From assembly GCF_031880315.1 (NCBI RefSeq), contig NZ_CP134771.1, forward strand, positions 3,932,501 through 3,996,500: DNA of 64,000 bases, written 5' to 3'. Origin of the DNA: Pseudomonas baltica. Lineage in GTDB: Bacteria; Pseudomonadota; Gammaproteobacteria; Pseudomonadales; Pseudomonadaceae. This document shows positions 9,230 through 18,704 of the stretch, piece after piece. The notes beneath the pieces were generated by a model. It was not told the origin of the DNA. It saw nothing but the letters and a program-made list of their open reading frames with translations, and made no database searches. Position 1 is the first letter of the stretch, and every line of letters begins with the position of its first letter. A program made the position numbers and the translations under genes.

Positions 9230-9375
9230 TCAACCCAGTTTCCAATGCCCCAACATGTTACCCAACGCCTCATCCTGGGGCGTATTCATCCTCCGGTAAC
9301 GCTCACCCGTAATCCCGTCTACGCTCTCCAAGCCCCGGTTCTGCTGCGCCGCGCGCAGAAAATCCAAACTTGGCA
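9230..9375 (-). pseudogene. Possible 3' remnant of an unidentified gene
   Basis: On the minus strand about 48 codons read as a protein-like segment ending in a TGA at 9230-9232, including [20 protein letters not shown] and YRRMNTPQDEALGNMLGHWK. The composition looks like real coding sequence rather than a shadow, since no gene lies on the other strand here. No credible start or ribosome site exists, and the upstream extension runs into the hutU promoter. I do not recognise the family. It may be the tail of a gene deleted during rearrangement of the hut locus. Confidence 0.4.
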
Positions 9376-9390
9376 ATTCAATTGCATATG

Positions 9391-9404
9391 CTTGTACATA
9401 CAAG
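9391..9404. promoter_or_regulatory. HutC operator upstream of hutU
   Basis: The near-perfect dyad CTTGTACATACAAG lies 35 bp before the hutU ATG. From memory, it is the reverse complement of the CTTGTATGTACAAG dyad described for the Pseudomonas putida HutC operator. It is preceded by an AT-rich stretch suited to a promoter. Binding would give urocanate-inducible control of hutU and the genes downstream. Confidence 0.8.
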
Positions 9405-9438
9405 TAAATATGTGTCCCTCGAATTGCAGGAGCCCACC

Positions 9439-11121
9439 ATGTCCGACGCCCAACGCCCCACCCGTTTTCGCGATGTCGAAATCCGTGCTGCACGCGGTAC
9501 CACGCTGACCGCCAAGAGCTGGCTGACCGAAGCGCCGCTACGCATGCTGATGAACAATCTCGACCCGCAAGTGGCTGAAAACCCCAAGGAGCTGGTGGTG
9601 TACGGCGGCATCGGGCGGGCGGCGCGCAACTGGGAGTGCTACGACAAGATCGTCGAGAGCCTCACCCATCTGAATGACGACGAGACCCTGCTGGTGCAAT
9701 CCGGCAAGCCGGTCGGCGTGTTCAAGACCCACACCAACGCACCGCGGGTACTGATCGCCAACTCCAACCTGGTGCCGCACTGGGCCAACTGGGAACACTT
9801 CAACGAACTGGATGCCAAGGGCCTGGCCATGTACGGCCAGATGACCGCCGGCAGTTGGATCTACATCGGCAGCCAGGGCATCGTCCAAGGCACCTACGAA
9901 ACCTTCGTCGAAGCTGGTCGCCAGCATTACGGCGGCGACCTCACCGGCAAGTGGGTGCTGACCGCCGGCCTGGGCGGCATGGGCGGCGCGCAACCGCTGG
10001 CCGCTGCCATGGCCGGGGCCAGCTCGCTGAATATCGAATGCCAGCAGAGCCGCATCGACTTCCGCCTGGCCAGCCGTTATGTCGACGAGCAAGCCAGTGA
10101 CCTGGACGATGCTCTGGCGCGTATCGCCAAGTACACCGCTGAAGGCAAGGCCGTTTCCATCGCGCTGCTCGGCAATGCCGCCGAGATCCTCCCGGAGCTG
10201 GTCAAGCGCGGCGTGCGCCCGGACATGGTCACCGACCAGACCAGCGCCCACGATCCGCTCAATGGCTACCTGCCCAAGGGCTGGACCTGGGACGAATACC
10301 GCGCCCGCGCACTGACCGAGCCCGCGGCCGTGGTCAAGGCCGCCAAGCAGTCCATGGCCGAGCATGTCGAGGCCATGCTGGCCTTCCAGAAAGCCGGCGT
10401 GCCGACCTTCGATTACGGCAACAACATTCGCCAGATGGCGCAGGACGAGGGCGTCACGAATGCCTTCGACTTCCCCGGCTTCGTGCCGGCCTACATCCGC
10501 CCGCTGTTCTGCCGCGGCGTCGGCCCGTTCCGTTGGGCGGCGCTGTCGGGCGATGCCGAAGACATCTACAAGACCGACGCCAAGGTCAAGGAGCTGATCG
10601 CCGACGACGCGCACCTGCACCATTGGCTGGACATGGCCCGCGAGCGCATCAGCTTTCAGGGCTTGCCGGCGCGCATCTGCTGGGTTGGCCTGGGCCAGCG
10701 CGCCAAGCTCGGCCTGGCGTTCAACGAGATGGTGCGCAGCGGCGAGCTGTCGGCGCCGGTGGTGATCGGCCGTGACCACCTGGATTCCGGCTCGGTGTCG
10801 AGCCCGAATCGGGAAACCGAATCGATGCAGGATGGCTCCGATGCCGTGTCCGACTGGCCGCTGCTCAACGCCTTGCTCAATACCGCCAGTGGCGCGACCT
10901 GGGTGTCGTTGCACCACGGCGGCGGTGTCGGCATGGGCTTCTCTCAGCACTCGGGGATGGTGATCGTCTGCGACGGTACCGACGAGGCCGCCGAGCGCAT
11001 TGCCCGCGTGCTGCACAACGATCCGGCCACCGGGGTGATGCGCCATGCCGATGCCGGTTACCAGATCGCCATCGACTGTGCCAAGGAGCAGGGGCTGAAT
11101 CTGCCGATGATCACCGGTTGA
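9439..11121 (+). CDS. hutU: Urocanate hydratase
   Basis: This cytosolic enzyme uses a tightly bound NAD+ as electrophile to hydrate urocanate to 4-imidazolone-5-propionate, the second step of histidine degradation. The 560-residue length fits. Family-specific stretches include the N-terminal [19 protein letters not shown], the glycine-rich NAD-binding [15 protein letters not shown] and the C-terminal [18 protein letters not shown]. The ATG follows GCAGGAG. In most Pseudomonas hut loci a transporter gene and hutH follow; here only a REP pair separates hutU from hutW. Confidence 0.97.
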   Translation: MSDAQRPTRFRDVEIRAARGTTLTAKSWLTEAPLRMLMNNLDPQVAENPKELVVYGGIGRAARNWECYDKIVESLTHLNDDETLLVQSGKPVGVFKTHTNAPRVLIANSNLVPHWANWEHFNELDAKGLAMYGQMTAGSWIYIGSQGIVQGTYETFVEAGRQHYGGDLTGKWVLTAGLGGMGGAQPLAAAMAGASSLNIECQQSRIDFRLASRYVDEQASDLDDALARIAKYTAEGKAVSIALLGNAAEILPELVKRGVRPDMVTDQTSAHDPLNGYLPKGWTWDEYRARALTEPAAVVKAAKQSMAEHVEAMLAFQKAGVPTFDYGNNIRQMAQDEGVTNAFDFPGFVPAYIRPLFCRGVGPFRWAALSGDAEDIYKTDAKVKELIADDAHLHHWLDMARERISFQGLPARICWVGLGQRAKLGLAFNEMVRSGELSAPVVIGRDHLDSGSVSSPNRETESMQDGSDAVSDWPLLNALLNTASGATWVSLHHGGGVGMGFSQHSGMVIVCDGTDEAAERIARVLHNDPATGVMRHADAGYQIAIDCAKEQGLNLPMITG

Positions 11122-11140
11122 GATTTGTGCCAGGCATGCC

Positions 11141-11214
11141 GGCCGCTTTGCGAGCACGCTTTGCGCCACAGAGGTTCACCGTCCTGTGGAGCAAAGCGTG
11201 CTCGCGAAGCGGCC
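11141..11214. repeat. REP-like inverted pair at the hutU-hutW junction
   Basis: A divergent REP pair (GCCGCTTTGCGAGCACGCTT facing AAGCGTGCTCGCGAAGCGGC) sits in the 176-bp gap exactly where other pseudomonads carry hutH, a histidine permease and the binding-protein gene. It could mark a deletion join or simply follow the hutU stop. Confidence 0.8.
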
Positions 11215-11297
11215 ATCAGCAACAACGCAGTTCCCACAGTCAGCACAACGGTGTTTCATGAGGTCTGAGCCTATGCCAACCTGATCGAGATCCGCCT

Positions 11298-12149
11298 ATG
11301 TTCCCGGACCGCTTCACCTTCTCCATCGCCGACTGGGTCAATGACGCAGTCGACGCCCTGGTCGGCCGCTACGGCGATGTGTTTCGACACATCTCCGACA
11401 CCCTGCTGTGGGCGATCGTCAAGCTTGAAGCCGTGCTGCAACAGACGCCCTGGTGGCTGATGCTGATCATCGTCGGCCTGGTCACCTGGCACGCCACGCG
11501 CAAGGTATTCACTGCCGTCCTGATGGTCGCGCTGCTGTTCCTGGTGGGCGCAGTGGGGCTTTGGGACAAACTCATGCAGACCCTGGCGCTGATGGTGGTG
11601 GCCACCCTGATGTCGGTGATCATCGGCATTCCACTGGGTATTCTGTGCGCGCGCAGCAATCGCCTGCGCGCGGTGTTGATGCCGTTGCTCGACATCATGC
11701 AGACGCTGCCCAGCTTCGTGTACCTGATCCCGGTGCTGATGTTGTTCGGCCTGGGCAAGGTGCCGGCGATCTTCGCCACGGTGATCTACGCCGTGCCGCC
11801 GCTGATCCGCCTGACCGACCTGGGCATCCGCCAGGTCGATCGCGAGGTCATGGAAGCGGCCAACGCCTTTGGCGCCAATCGCTGGCAACAGTTGTTCGGG
11901 GTGCAGTTGCCGCTGGCGCTGCCGAGCATCATGGCCGGCATCAACCAGACCACCATGATGGCCCTGTCGATGGTGGTGATCGCCTCGATGATCGGCGCCC
12001 GCGGCTTGGGCGAAGATGTGCTGGTGGGTATTCAGACGTTGAACATCGGCCGGGGGCTGGAGGCCGGGCTGGCCATCGTCATCCTTGCCGTGGTCATCGA
12101 CCGTATCACCCAGGCCTACGGTCGTCCGCGTCGCGGGGGCACTGTATGA
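11298..12149 (+). CDS. hutW: Histidine/betaine-type ABC transporter permease
   Basis: The 283-residue permease belongs to the proline/glycine-betaine (OpuAB/ProW) family and by context is HutW of the HutXWV histidine importer. It has about six hydrophobic segments and the EAA-type loop EAANAFGANRWQQLFGVQLP, which contacts the ATPase. The stop overlaps the hutV start (ATGA). No periplasmic binding-protein gene is present in the window, so the transporter is incomplete locally. The start at 11298 has only a weak ribosome site. Confidence 0.88.
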   Translation: MFPDRFTFSIADWVNDAVDALVGRYGDVFRHISDTLLWAIVKLEAVLQQTPWWLMLIIVGLVTWHATRKVFTAVLMVALLFLVGAVGLWDKLMQTLALMVVATLMSVIIGIPLGILCARSNRLRAVLMPLLDIMQTLPSFVYLIPVLMLFGLGKVPAIFATVIYAVPPLIRLTDLGIRQVDREVMEAANAFGANRWQQLFGVQLPLALPSIMAGINQTTMMALSMVVIASMIGARGLGEDVLVGIQTLNIGRGLEAGLAIVILAVVIDRITQAYGRPRRGGTV

Positions 12150-12967
12150 CTACGCCTAGAATCGAGCTGCGCAACGTCTACAAGATCTTCGGCAACCGTG
12201 AGCGTCAGGCTCTGGAGCTGATCCGCAGTGGCCAGAGCAAGGAGCAGGTGCTGGCCGCCACGGGCTGTGTGGTGGGGGTCAACGACTTGTCGCTGACGGT
12301 CAACGCCGGGGAGATTTTCGTCATCATGGGGCTGTCGGGTTCCGGCAAGTCGACCCTGGTGCGCCATATCAACCGGCTGATCGACCCCAGCAGCGGCGCC
12401 ATCCTCATCGATGGCCAGAACGTGCTCGACTTCGATATGGCACAACTGCGCGATCTGCGCCGCCAACGCATCAGCATGGTGTTCCAGAGTTTCGGCCTGC
12501 TGCCGCACCGCACCGTGCTCGAGAACGTCGCCTACGGCCTCAAGGTGCGCGGCGAGAGCAAGGCCCATTGCCGCGAGCGTGCCCAGCACTGGGTGGCGGC
12601 CGTCGGTCTGCAGGGCTATGAACACAAGTGGCCCGAGCAGTTGTCTGGCGGCATGCGCCAGCGCGTCGGGCTGGCGCGGGCGTTGGCGGCGGATACCGAC
12701 ATCATCCTGATGGACGAGGCCTTCAGCGCCCTCGATCCGTTGATCCGTGCCGAAATGCAGGACCAGTTGCTGACCCTGCAAGGCACCTTGCACAAGACCA
12801 TCGTATTCATCACTCACGACCTCGACGAGGCCGTGCGCCTGGGCAACCGCATTGCCATCCTCAAGGATGGCCGGTTGATCCAGGTCGGCACGCCGAGGAA
12901 CATTCTGCAGGCGCCTGCCGACGACTATGTCGATCGCTTCGTGCAGCGCCGGACCGCGACGTTTTGA
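12146..12967 (+). CDS. hutV: Histidine/betaine-type ABC transporter ATPase
   Basis: The 273-residue ATP-binding subunit has Walker A GLSGSGKST, the ABC signature LSGGMRQRVGLARAL and Walker B IILMDEAFSALDP, plus the ProV/OpuAA-type N-terminal extension (QALELIRSGQSKEQVLAATG). It lacks the C-terminal CBS domains of full-length ProV, as expected for HutV. It should power the HutW permease for histidine or urocanate uptake. The ATG overlaps the hutW stop. Confidence 0.9.
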   Translation: MTTPRIELRNVYKIFGNRERQALELIRSGQSKEQVLAATGCVVGVNDLSLTVNAGEIFVIMGLSGSGKSTLVRHINRLIDPSSGAILIDGQNVLDFDMAQLRDLRRQRISMVFQSFGLLPHRTVLENVAYGLKVRGESKAHCRERAQHWVAAVGLQGYEHKWPEQLSGGMRQRVGLARALAADTDIILMDEAFSALDPLIRAEMQDQLLTLQGTLHKTIVFITHDLDEAVRLGNRIAILKDGRLIQVGTPRNILQAPADDYVDRFVQRRTATF

Positions 12968-12979
12968 GGGCTTGCTCAG

Positions 12980-14188
12980 ATGCATAAGAGGATTTGGCGG
13001 AACTGCCATGCCGCCACCATGGTGGGCGGCACTTATTCGATCATCGAGGACGCGGCCATCGTTACCGTCGGCGAGCGTATCGACTGGATCGGCCCGCGCA
13101 ACGAGATCCTGGCCCAGCAGGGCGCCGAGGTTATCGACCTCGGCGGCGCCTGGGTCACTCCGGGGCTGATCGACTGTCACACCCACACGGTGTTCGGCGG
13201 TAACCGCAGCGGCGAGTTCGAGCAGCGCCTGCAAGGGGTCAGCTATGCCGAGATCGCTGCGGCAGGTGGCGGCATCGCCAGCACCGTTCGGGCCACCCGT
13301 GCGGCCAGCGAGGACCAGTTGTTCGCCAGTGCCCGGCAGCGTCTGGATGCGCTACGCCGCGACGGCGTGACCACGGTGGAGATCAAATCCGGTTACGGCC
13401 TTGATCTGGCCAACGAAGCAAAGATGCTGCGCGTGGCGCGGCGCCTGGGCGCTGAATTGCCGGTGACCGTACGCGCCACCTGCCTGGCGGCGCACGCGCT
13501 GCCGCCGGAATACCTTGAGCGCGCCGATGACTATATCGCTCATATCTGCGACGAGATGCTGCCCGCGCTGGCCGCCGAAGGGCTGGTGGACGCGGTGGAC
13601 GCCTTTTGCGAGTACCTGGCGTTTTCGCCCGCGCAGGTCGAGCGGGTGTTCATCAAGGCCCAGGCGCTGGGGCTGCCGGTCAAGTTGCACGCCGAGCAGT
13701 TGTCGTCGCTGGCCGGCTCCACATTGGCGGCGCGCTATCAGGCGCTGTCGGCCGACCACCTGGAGTTCATGACCGAAGCCGACGCCATCGCCATGGCTGC
13801 CAGTGGTACGGTGGCTGTGCTGTTGCCAGGAGCCTTCTACTTTTTGCGCGAGACCCAGCTGCCACCCATGGATGCCCTGCGCGCGCACGGCGTTGCAATC
13901 GCCATCGCCAGCGATCTCAACCCGGGCACCTCGCCGGGGTTGTCGTTACGGCTGATGCTCAACATGGCCTGCACGCTGTTCCGCATGACCCCGGAGGAGG
14001 CCCTGGCCGGGGTCACCGTGCACGCCGCCAAGGCTTTAGGCTTGCAGGCCAGTCATGGTTCGCTGGAGGCGGGCAAGGTCGCCGACTTCGTCGCCTGGAA
14101 CATCGAACGCCCTGCCGACCTGGCCTACTGGCTGGGCGGGGACCTGAGCAAGCGGGTCGTGCGACATGGCCTTGAAGTGACTTTTTGA
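12980..14188 (+). CDS. hutI: Imidazolonepropionase
   Basis: HutI hydrolyses 4-imidazolone-5-propionate to N-formimino-L-glutamate, step three of histidine degradation. The 402-residue metal-dependent amidohydrolase shows the zinc site [10 protein letters not shown] (about residues 74-83), the [11 protein letters not shown] region, HAEQLSS, and the late Asp in [10 protein letters not shown]. It begins 12 bp after hutV. In PAO1 a second lyase-like gene lies between these two genes, from memory, but not here. Confidence 0.96.
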   Translation: MHKRIWRNCHAATMVGGTYSIIEDAAIVTVGERIDWIGPRNEILAQQGAEVIDLGGAWVTPGLIDCHTHTVFGGNRSGEFEQRLQGVSYAEIAAAGGGIASTVRATRAASEDQLFASARQRLDALRRDGVTTVEIKSGYGLDLANEAKMLRVARRLGAELPVTVRATCLAAHALPPEYLERADDYIAHICDEMLPALAAEGLVDAVDAFCEYLAFSPAQVERVFIKAQALGLPVKLHAEQLSSLAGSTLAARYQALSADHLEFMTEADAIAMAASGTVAVLLPGAFYFLRETQLPPMDALRAHGVAIAIASDLNPGTSPGLSLRLMLNMACTLFRMTPEEALAGVTVHAAKALGLQASHGSLEAGKVADFVAWNIERPADLAYWLGGDLSKRVVRHGLEVTF

Positions 14189-14201
14189 GCAGGAGAACAC
14201 T

Positions 14202-15002
14202 GTGGACAACGTATTCAGCTTCAAGCAGGGCACTGTGCCGCTGCTCATCAGCATGCCCCACGCGGGTCTGCGCCTGACGCCCACGGTAGAGGCCGGGCTG
14301 GTGCCCGAGGCCGCCGGGCTGCCGGATACCGATTGGCATATTCCGCGCCTGTACGACTTTGCCGAAGCCATGGGCGCCAGTCTGCTGAGCGCCGAGTATT
14401 CGCGTTTCGTCATCGACCTCAATCGGCCGTCTGATAACAAGCCGCTGTACGCCGGGGCTACCACCGGGTTGTTCCCCGAAATCCTGTTCGAGGGCGATCC
14501 GCTGTTCAAGGACGGCCAGGCCCCGAGCGACGAAGAGCGCGCCACCTACCTGCAAAAAATCTGGGGCCCTTACCACCGCGCCCTGCAAGCGGAGCTTGAG
14601 CGCCTGCGCAGCGAATTCGGCTATGCGCTGTTGTGGGATGCGCATTCCATTCGTGCGCAAATCCCCCATCTGTTCGACGGCCAGTTGCCAGATTTCAACC
14701 TGGGCACTTTCAATGGCGCCAGCTGCGACCCGAGCCTGGGTGCTGAACTGGAAGCGGTATGCGCCAGCAATTCAGCCTTTACCCACGTGCTCAACGGGCG
14801 GTTCAAGGGCGGCCATATCACCCGCCATTACGGCGATCCAGGCCGCAATATCCATGCGGTGCAGTTGGAGCTGGTGCAACGGGCCTATATGGAAGAGTTC
14901 GATCCGTTCAACTACCGCGAGGACCTCGCCGAGCCGACCCGCCAGCAGATCAAGGCGCTGCTGCAGACGATGCTCGACTGGGGCGCCAGGCGCTACGCCT
15001 GA
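14202..15002 (+). CDS. hutG: N-formylglutamate deformylase
   Basis: HutG hydrolyses N-formyl-L-glutamate to glutamate and formate, the last step of the five-step pathway with HutF. The 266-residue product carries the family motifs SMPHAGLRL, RFVIDLNRP, LLWDAHSIRAQIP and KGGHITRHYG. Translation starts at a GTG preceded by AGGAG (14191-14195), 13 bp after the hutI stop. It is the last gene of the hut run; the next gene is unrelated. Confidence 0.96.
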   Translation: MDNVFSFKQGTVPLLISMPHAGLRLTPTVEAGLVPEAAGLPDTDWHIPRLYDFAEAMGASLLSAEYSRFVIDLNRPSDNKPLYAGATTGLFPEILFEGDPLFKDGQAPSDEERATYLQKIWGPYHRALQAELERLRSEFGYALLWDAHSIRAQIPHLFDGQLPDFNLGTFNGASCDPSLGAELEAVCASNSAFTHVLNGRFKGGHITRHYGDPGRNIHAVQLELVQRAYMEEFDPFNYREDLAEPTRQQIKALLQTMLDWGARRYA

Positions 15003-15114
15003 CCGGCCCGCGGTGGGGACGCGGATATCCCCCTATCTCCAGAAGGGACATGCGCCTGATGGCCTTTCAGGTTTATGATGGCCCCAGGAGCCTATTCCCT
15101 TTACGGAGCGCGTG

Positions 15115-16086
15115 ATGCAGACCTTGTACCCGCAGATCAAACCCTACGCCCGGCACGATCTGGCCGTGGAAGAGCCGCATGTGCTGTATGTCGATGAAAG
15201 CGGATCGCCTCAGGGTTTGCCGGTGGTGTTCATTCATGGTGGGCCGGGGTCTGGTTGCGATGCCGCCAGTCGCTGCTATTTCGATCCGAATATGTACCGG
15301 ATCGTGACCTTCGATCAGCGTGGCTGTGGCCGCTCGACCCCCCATGCCAGTCTCGAGAACAACACCACCTGGGACCTGATCGCCGACATGGAGCGCATCC
15401 GTGAGCACCTGGGCATCGACAAATGGGTGCTGTTCGGTGGCTCCTGGGGCTCGACCCTGGCGCTGGCCTATGCGCAAAAGCACCCGGAACGCGTCCATGG
15501 CCTGATCCTGCGCGGGATTTTCCTCGCCCGCCCGCAGGAAATCGAATGGTTCTACCAGGCTGGCGCCAGCCGCATGTTCCCCGATTACTGGCAGGACTAC
15601 CTGGCGCCGATCCCTCAGGACGAGCGCGGCGACCTGCTGCAAGCCTTTCACAAGCGCCTGACCGGCAGCGATCAGATCGCTCAGATGCATGCCGCCAAGG
15701 CGTGGTCCACCTGGGAAGGCCGCACTGCGACGCTGCGCCCCAACCCGCTGGTGGTCGATCGGTTCTCCGAACCGCAGCGGGCCTTGTCGATTGCGCGCAT
15801 CGAGTGCCACTACTTCACCCACAAAGCCTTTCTCGAGCCCAACCAGCTTATCCGCGACGTGCCAAAAATCGCCCATCTGCCTGCCGTGATCATTCACGGC
15901 CGATACGACGTGATCTGCCCATTGGACAACGCCTGGGAACTGCATCAGGCCTGGCCCAACAGCGAGCTGAAAGTAATCCGGGATGCTGGCCATGCGGCCT
16001 CCGAACCAGGGATCACCGATGCACTGGTGCGCGCGGCGGACCAGATGGCCCGGCGCCTGCTCGACCTGCCGCTCGAAGAAGCATGA
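15115..16086 (+). CDS. pip: Proline iminopeptidase
   Basis: This alpha/beta-hydrolase releases N-terminal proline from peptides (peptidase family S33). The 323-residue protein has the oxyanion motif HGGPGSGCD, the nucleophile elbow GGSWGS and a late catalytic Asp/His pair (GRYDVICP and AGHAASEPG). The ATG at 15115 follows CGGAG with good spacing; a GTG lies one codon earlier. The stop overlaps the dtd start by four bases. Confidence 0.95.
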   Translation: MQTLYPQIKPYARHDLAVEEPHVLYVDESGSPQGLPVVFIHGGPGSGCDAASRCYFDPNMYRIVTFDQRGCGRSTPHASLENNTTWDLIADMERIREHLGIDKWVLFGGSWGSTLALAYAQKHPERVHGLILRGIFLARPQEIEWFYQAGASRMFPDYWQDYLAPIPQDERGDLLQAFHKRLTGSDQIAQMHAAKAWSTWEGRTATLRPNPLVVDRFSEPQRALSIARIECHYFTHKAFLEPNQLIRDVPKIAHLPAVIIHGRYDVICPLDNAWELHQAWPNSELKVIRDAGHAASEPGITDALVRAADQMARRLLDLPLEEA

Positions 16087-16520
16087 AGGGTTTGCTGCAG
16101 CGCGTCAGTTCGTCGCGGGTCGAGGTCGCCGGTGAAATCGTCGGCGCCATCGATCAGGGATTGCTGGTGTTGGTGGCCGTGGAACCTGGTGATACTCAGG
16201 CAGCGGCCGACAAACTCCTGCACAAGCTGTTTAACTATCGGGTGTTCAGCGACGAGCAGGGCAAGATGAATCGCTCGCTCACCGATATAGAAGGTGGTTT
16301 GTTGCTGGTCTCGCAATTCACCCTCGCGGCCGACACCCAAAGCGGCCTGCGCCCGAGCTTCTCCACAGCAGCGGCGCCGGCCCTGGCCGCCGAGCTTTTT
16401 ACCTATTTGCTGGACCAGGCAAGCTCTGTGCATGGCAAGGTGGCGAGCGGCCGATTTGGCGCCGACATGCAAGTCCACCTGGTAAACGATGGGCCTGTGA
16501 CCTTCCTGTTACAGGTCTGA
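16083..16520 (+). CDS. dtd: D-aminoacyl-tRNA deacylase
   Basis: Dtd removes D-amino acids, and glycine mischarged on tRNA(Ala), from tRNAs, protecting translation. The 145-residue product has the hallmark motifs SQFTLAAD and NDGPVTF; the GPVT loop is the chirality-proofreading element. It starts with ATGA overlapping the pip stop, a common gammaproteobacterial pairing. Confidence 0.96.
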   Translation: MKGLLQRVSSSRVEVAGEIVGAIDQGLLVLVAVEPGDTQAAADKLLHKLFNYRVFSDEQGKMNRSLTDIEGGLLLVSQFTLAADTQSGLRPSFSTAAAPALAAELFTYLLDQASSVHGKVASGRFGADMQVHLVNDGPVTFLLQV

Positions 16521-16784
16521 AAGCGCGGGAATCAGCGAATTGGCAATAAATATCTACATTTGTAGTAAAAAAACCTTATCTGCCCTGATGCGTTGTCTGA
16601 CCGCGTGCTAGATAATCGCGCGCATCGGGGTCCGTTTCAGCGATCCATTTAGACCTGACTTGAGGGTGCTCCGTCGCCGCGTGGGGAATCATTACGCCCA
16701 TTCGTAGTCGGAACATTGCTCGCCAACCCGGCAATCGATAGCTGGCCGTTGGTTTTATGATCTGTTTTTCGGCGAGGGTTGCTC
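16521..16784. other. Gene-free leader upstream of opgG
   Basis: This 264-bp gap presumably holds the opgGH promoter and a long leader. It has a small palindrome CTACATTTGTAG in an AT-rich stretch near 16552 and a GATAAT box near 16612, but no convincing spaced -35. I see no open frame worth calling. Confidence 0.4.
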
Positions 16785-18704
16785 GTGATTGTTAGTTCCT
16801 GTACTGCACCAAGAACACCAGGCAAGCGCCTGCGCAGCATCATGCTGGCCGGCTCTGCTCTGTTTTGCCTGTTCAGTGCCAGCCAACTCTGGGCTTTCAG
16901 CCTCGACGACGTAGCGGACAAGGCCAAGGACCTCGCGGCGAAGAAATACGAAGCGCCAAAAAGTAACCTGCCTGCGGTGTTCCGCGACATGAAGTTCGCG
17001 GACTACCAGAAGATCCACTTCCGTGCCGACAAGGCCGAGTGGGTCGACGACAAGACGCCTTTCCGCCTGTCGTTCTATCACCAGGGTATGCACTTCGATA
17101 CACCGGTGAAAATCAACGAAGTGACCTCCACTTCGGTCAACGAGATCAAGTACGACGCCAATCGTTTCGATTTCGGTGATCTGCAATTCGATCCCAAGGC
17201 CACCGAGCAACTGGGCTATGCCGGTTTCCGCGTGACCTACCCGATCAACCGCGGCGACAAGCAGGACGAAGTCATGACCCTGCTGGGCGCGAGTTACTTC
17301 CGCGTGATCGGCAAGGGCCAGGTCTATGGCCTCTCGGCCCGCGGCCTGGCGCTCGATACCGCGCTGCCGTCGGGCGAAGAGTTTCCGCGCTTCACCGAGT
17401 TCTGGGTCGAAAAACCGAACCCGGACGACAAGCAGCTGATCATCTATGCGCTGATGGATTCGCCGCGCTCCACCGGTGCGTATCGCATGGTGCTGCGCCC
17501 GGGTACCGACAGCGTCCTCGACGTGCAATCGCGGGTCTACCTGCGTGACCATGTCAGCCGTCTGGGCATCGCGCCGCTGACCAGCATGTTCCTGTTCGGC
17601 TCCAATCAGCCGTCCAAGGTCCTCAACTATCGCCACGAGTTGCACGACTCTACCGGCCTGTCGATCCATGCTGGCAATGGCGAGTGGGTCTGGCGTCCGC
17701 TGAACAACCCGAAACATCTGGCTGTGAGCAACTTCATGGTCGAGAACCCGCGTGGTTTCGGTCTGCTGCAGCGTGGCCGCGATTTCAGCCGCTATGAGGA
17801 TCTTGACGACCGCTACGACAAGCGCCCGAGCGCCTGGGTCGAGCCGCGTGGCGACTGGGGCAAGGGGACCGTCGATCTGGTCGAGATCCCGACTGCCGAC
17901 GAAACCAACGACAACATCGTTGCCTTCTGGAACCCGGAAAAAATGCCGGAGCCGGGCGAGCCGCTGGACCACAACTACCGCATCCACTGGACCATGGACG
18001 AATCCGAGCTGCACTCGCCGGACATCGCCTGGGTCAAGCAGACGCTGCGCTCCACTGGCGACGTCAAGCAATCCAACCTGGTTCGTCAGCCGGACGGCAG
18101 TGTTGCGTTCCTGATCGACTTCGAAGGGCCGGTGCTCAAGTCGCTGCTCGACGACGCCAAGGTGCGCAGTCAGGTCAGCGTCGGCGACAACGCCGATCTG
18201 CTCGAGAACAGCGTGCGCTACAACCCGGTCACTCAGGGCTGGCGCCTGACCCTGCGGGTCAAGGTCAAGGACACCAGCAAGTCTGTGGAGATGCGTGCAG
18301 CGCTGGTCCAGGACGCTTTGCCGGGTGATGCCACCGACGAGTCCGCCAAGACCGAACTGGCCCGCGGCGCGAAAGCCAAGGCCAAGGCCGACGCTGAGGC
18401 AGTCAAGGTCACCGAACCTGCAGCCAATGGTGAAGCTGGCAAGGACAAAGGCGTAGCCAAGTCCGACAAGCCGGCGGATGCCAAGGCCGATGCTAAAGCT
18501 GACGCGAAGGCCGACGCCAAAGCGGATGCAAAAGCAGATGGCAAAGCAGATGCCAAAGCTACCGACAAGACCGCTGATGCTAGCAAGCCTGGCGATGCAA
18601 ACGCCCAGCCTGATGCCGCAGCCACTCCGTCCACCCCGGAACCGATCAAGACCGAACAAGTCCTGACCGAGACCTGGAGCTACCAGTTGCCAGCCGATGA
18701 GTAA
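16785..18704 (+). CDS. opgG: Osmoregulated periplasmic glucan biosynthesis protein G, with C-terminal insertion
   Basis: OpgG acts in the periplasm on the beta-1,2-glucan backbone made by OpgH. After a signal region ([20 protein letters not shown]) the product has the full OpgG fold, including WVWRPLNNP and the TNDNIVAFW region. At 639 residues it is about 110 longer than the E. coli protein. The excess is an Ala/Lys/Asp-rich low-complexity stretch at about residues 510-625, lying between the conserved MRAALV strand and the conserved C-terminal [12 protein letters not shown] at 16785 with a GAGG site is preferred to the TTG at 16779. The 3' end overlaps opgH by eight bases. Confidence 0.93.
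   Translation: MIVSSCTAPRTPGKRLRSIMLAGSALFCLFSASQLWAFSLDDVADKAKDLAAKKYEAPKSNLPAVFRDMKFADYQKIHFRADKAEWVDDKTPFRLSFYHQGMHFDTPVKINEVTSTSVNEIKYDANRFDFGDLQFDPKATEQLGYAGFRVTYPINRGDKQDEVMTLLGASYFRVIGKGQVYGLSARGLALDTALPSGEEFPRFTEFWVEKPNPDDKQLIIYALMDSPRSTGAYRMVLRPGTDSVLDVQSRVYLRDHVSRLGIAPLTSMFLFGSNQPSKVLNYRHELHDSTGLSIHAGNGEWVWRPLNNPKHLAVSNFMVENPRGFGLLQRGRDFSRYEDLDDRYDKRPSAWVEPRGDWGKGTVDLVEIPTADETNDNIVAFWNPEKMPEPGEPLDHNYRIHWTMDESELHSPDIAWVKQTLRSTGDVKQSNLVRQPDGSVAFLIDFEGPVLKSLLDDAKVRSQVSVGDNADLLENSVRYNPVTQGWRLTLRVKVKDTSKSVEMRAALVQDALPGDATDESAKTELARGAKAKAKADAEAVKVTEPAANGEAGKDKGVAKSDKPADAKADAKADAKADAKADAKADGKADAKATDKTADASKPGDANAQPDAAATPSTPEPIKTEQVLTETWSYQLPADE
18474..18560 (+). repeat. 12-bp repeats encoding Ala-Asp-Ala-Lys tetrapeptides in opgG
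   Basis: About seven imperfect 12-bp units encode successive ADAK/ADGK tetrapeptides inside the OpgG insertion. Synonymous codons vary between units (GCC/GCT/GCG/GCA, GAT/GAC, AAG/AAA), so the peptide pattern is kept more strictly than the DNA. This points to selection on the repeated peptide or to an old expansion. Confidence 0.8.

Noticed and set aside
11219..11297. Possible leftover of a binding-protein gene just before hutW.
   Set aside because: Frames here give only a few codons before stops (for example MRSEPMPT) with no recognisable OpuAC-type ending.
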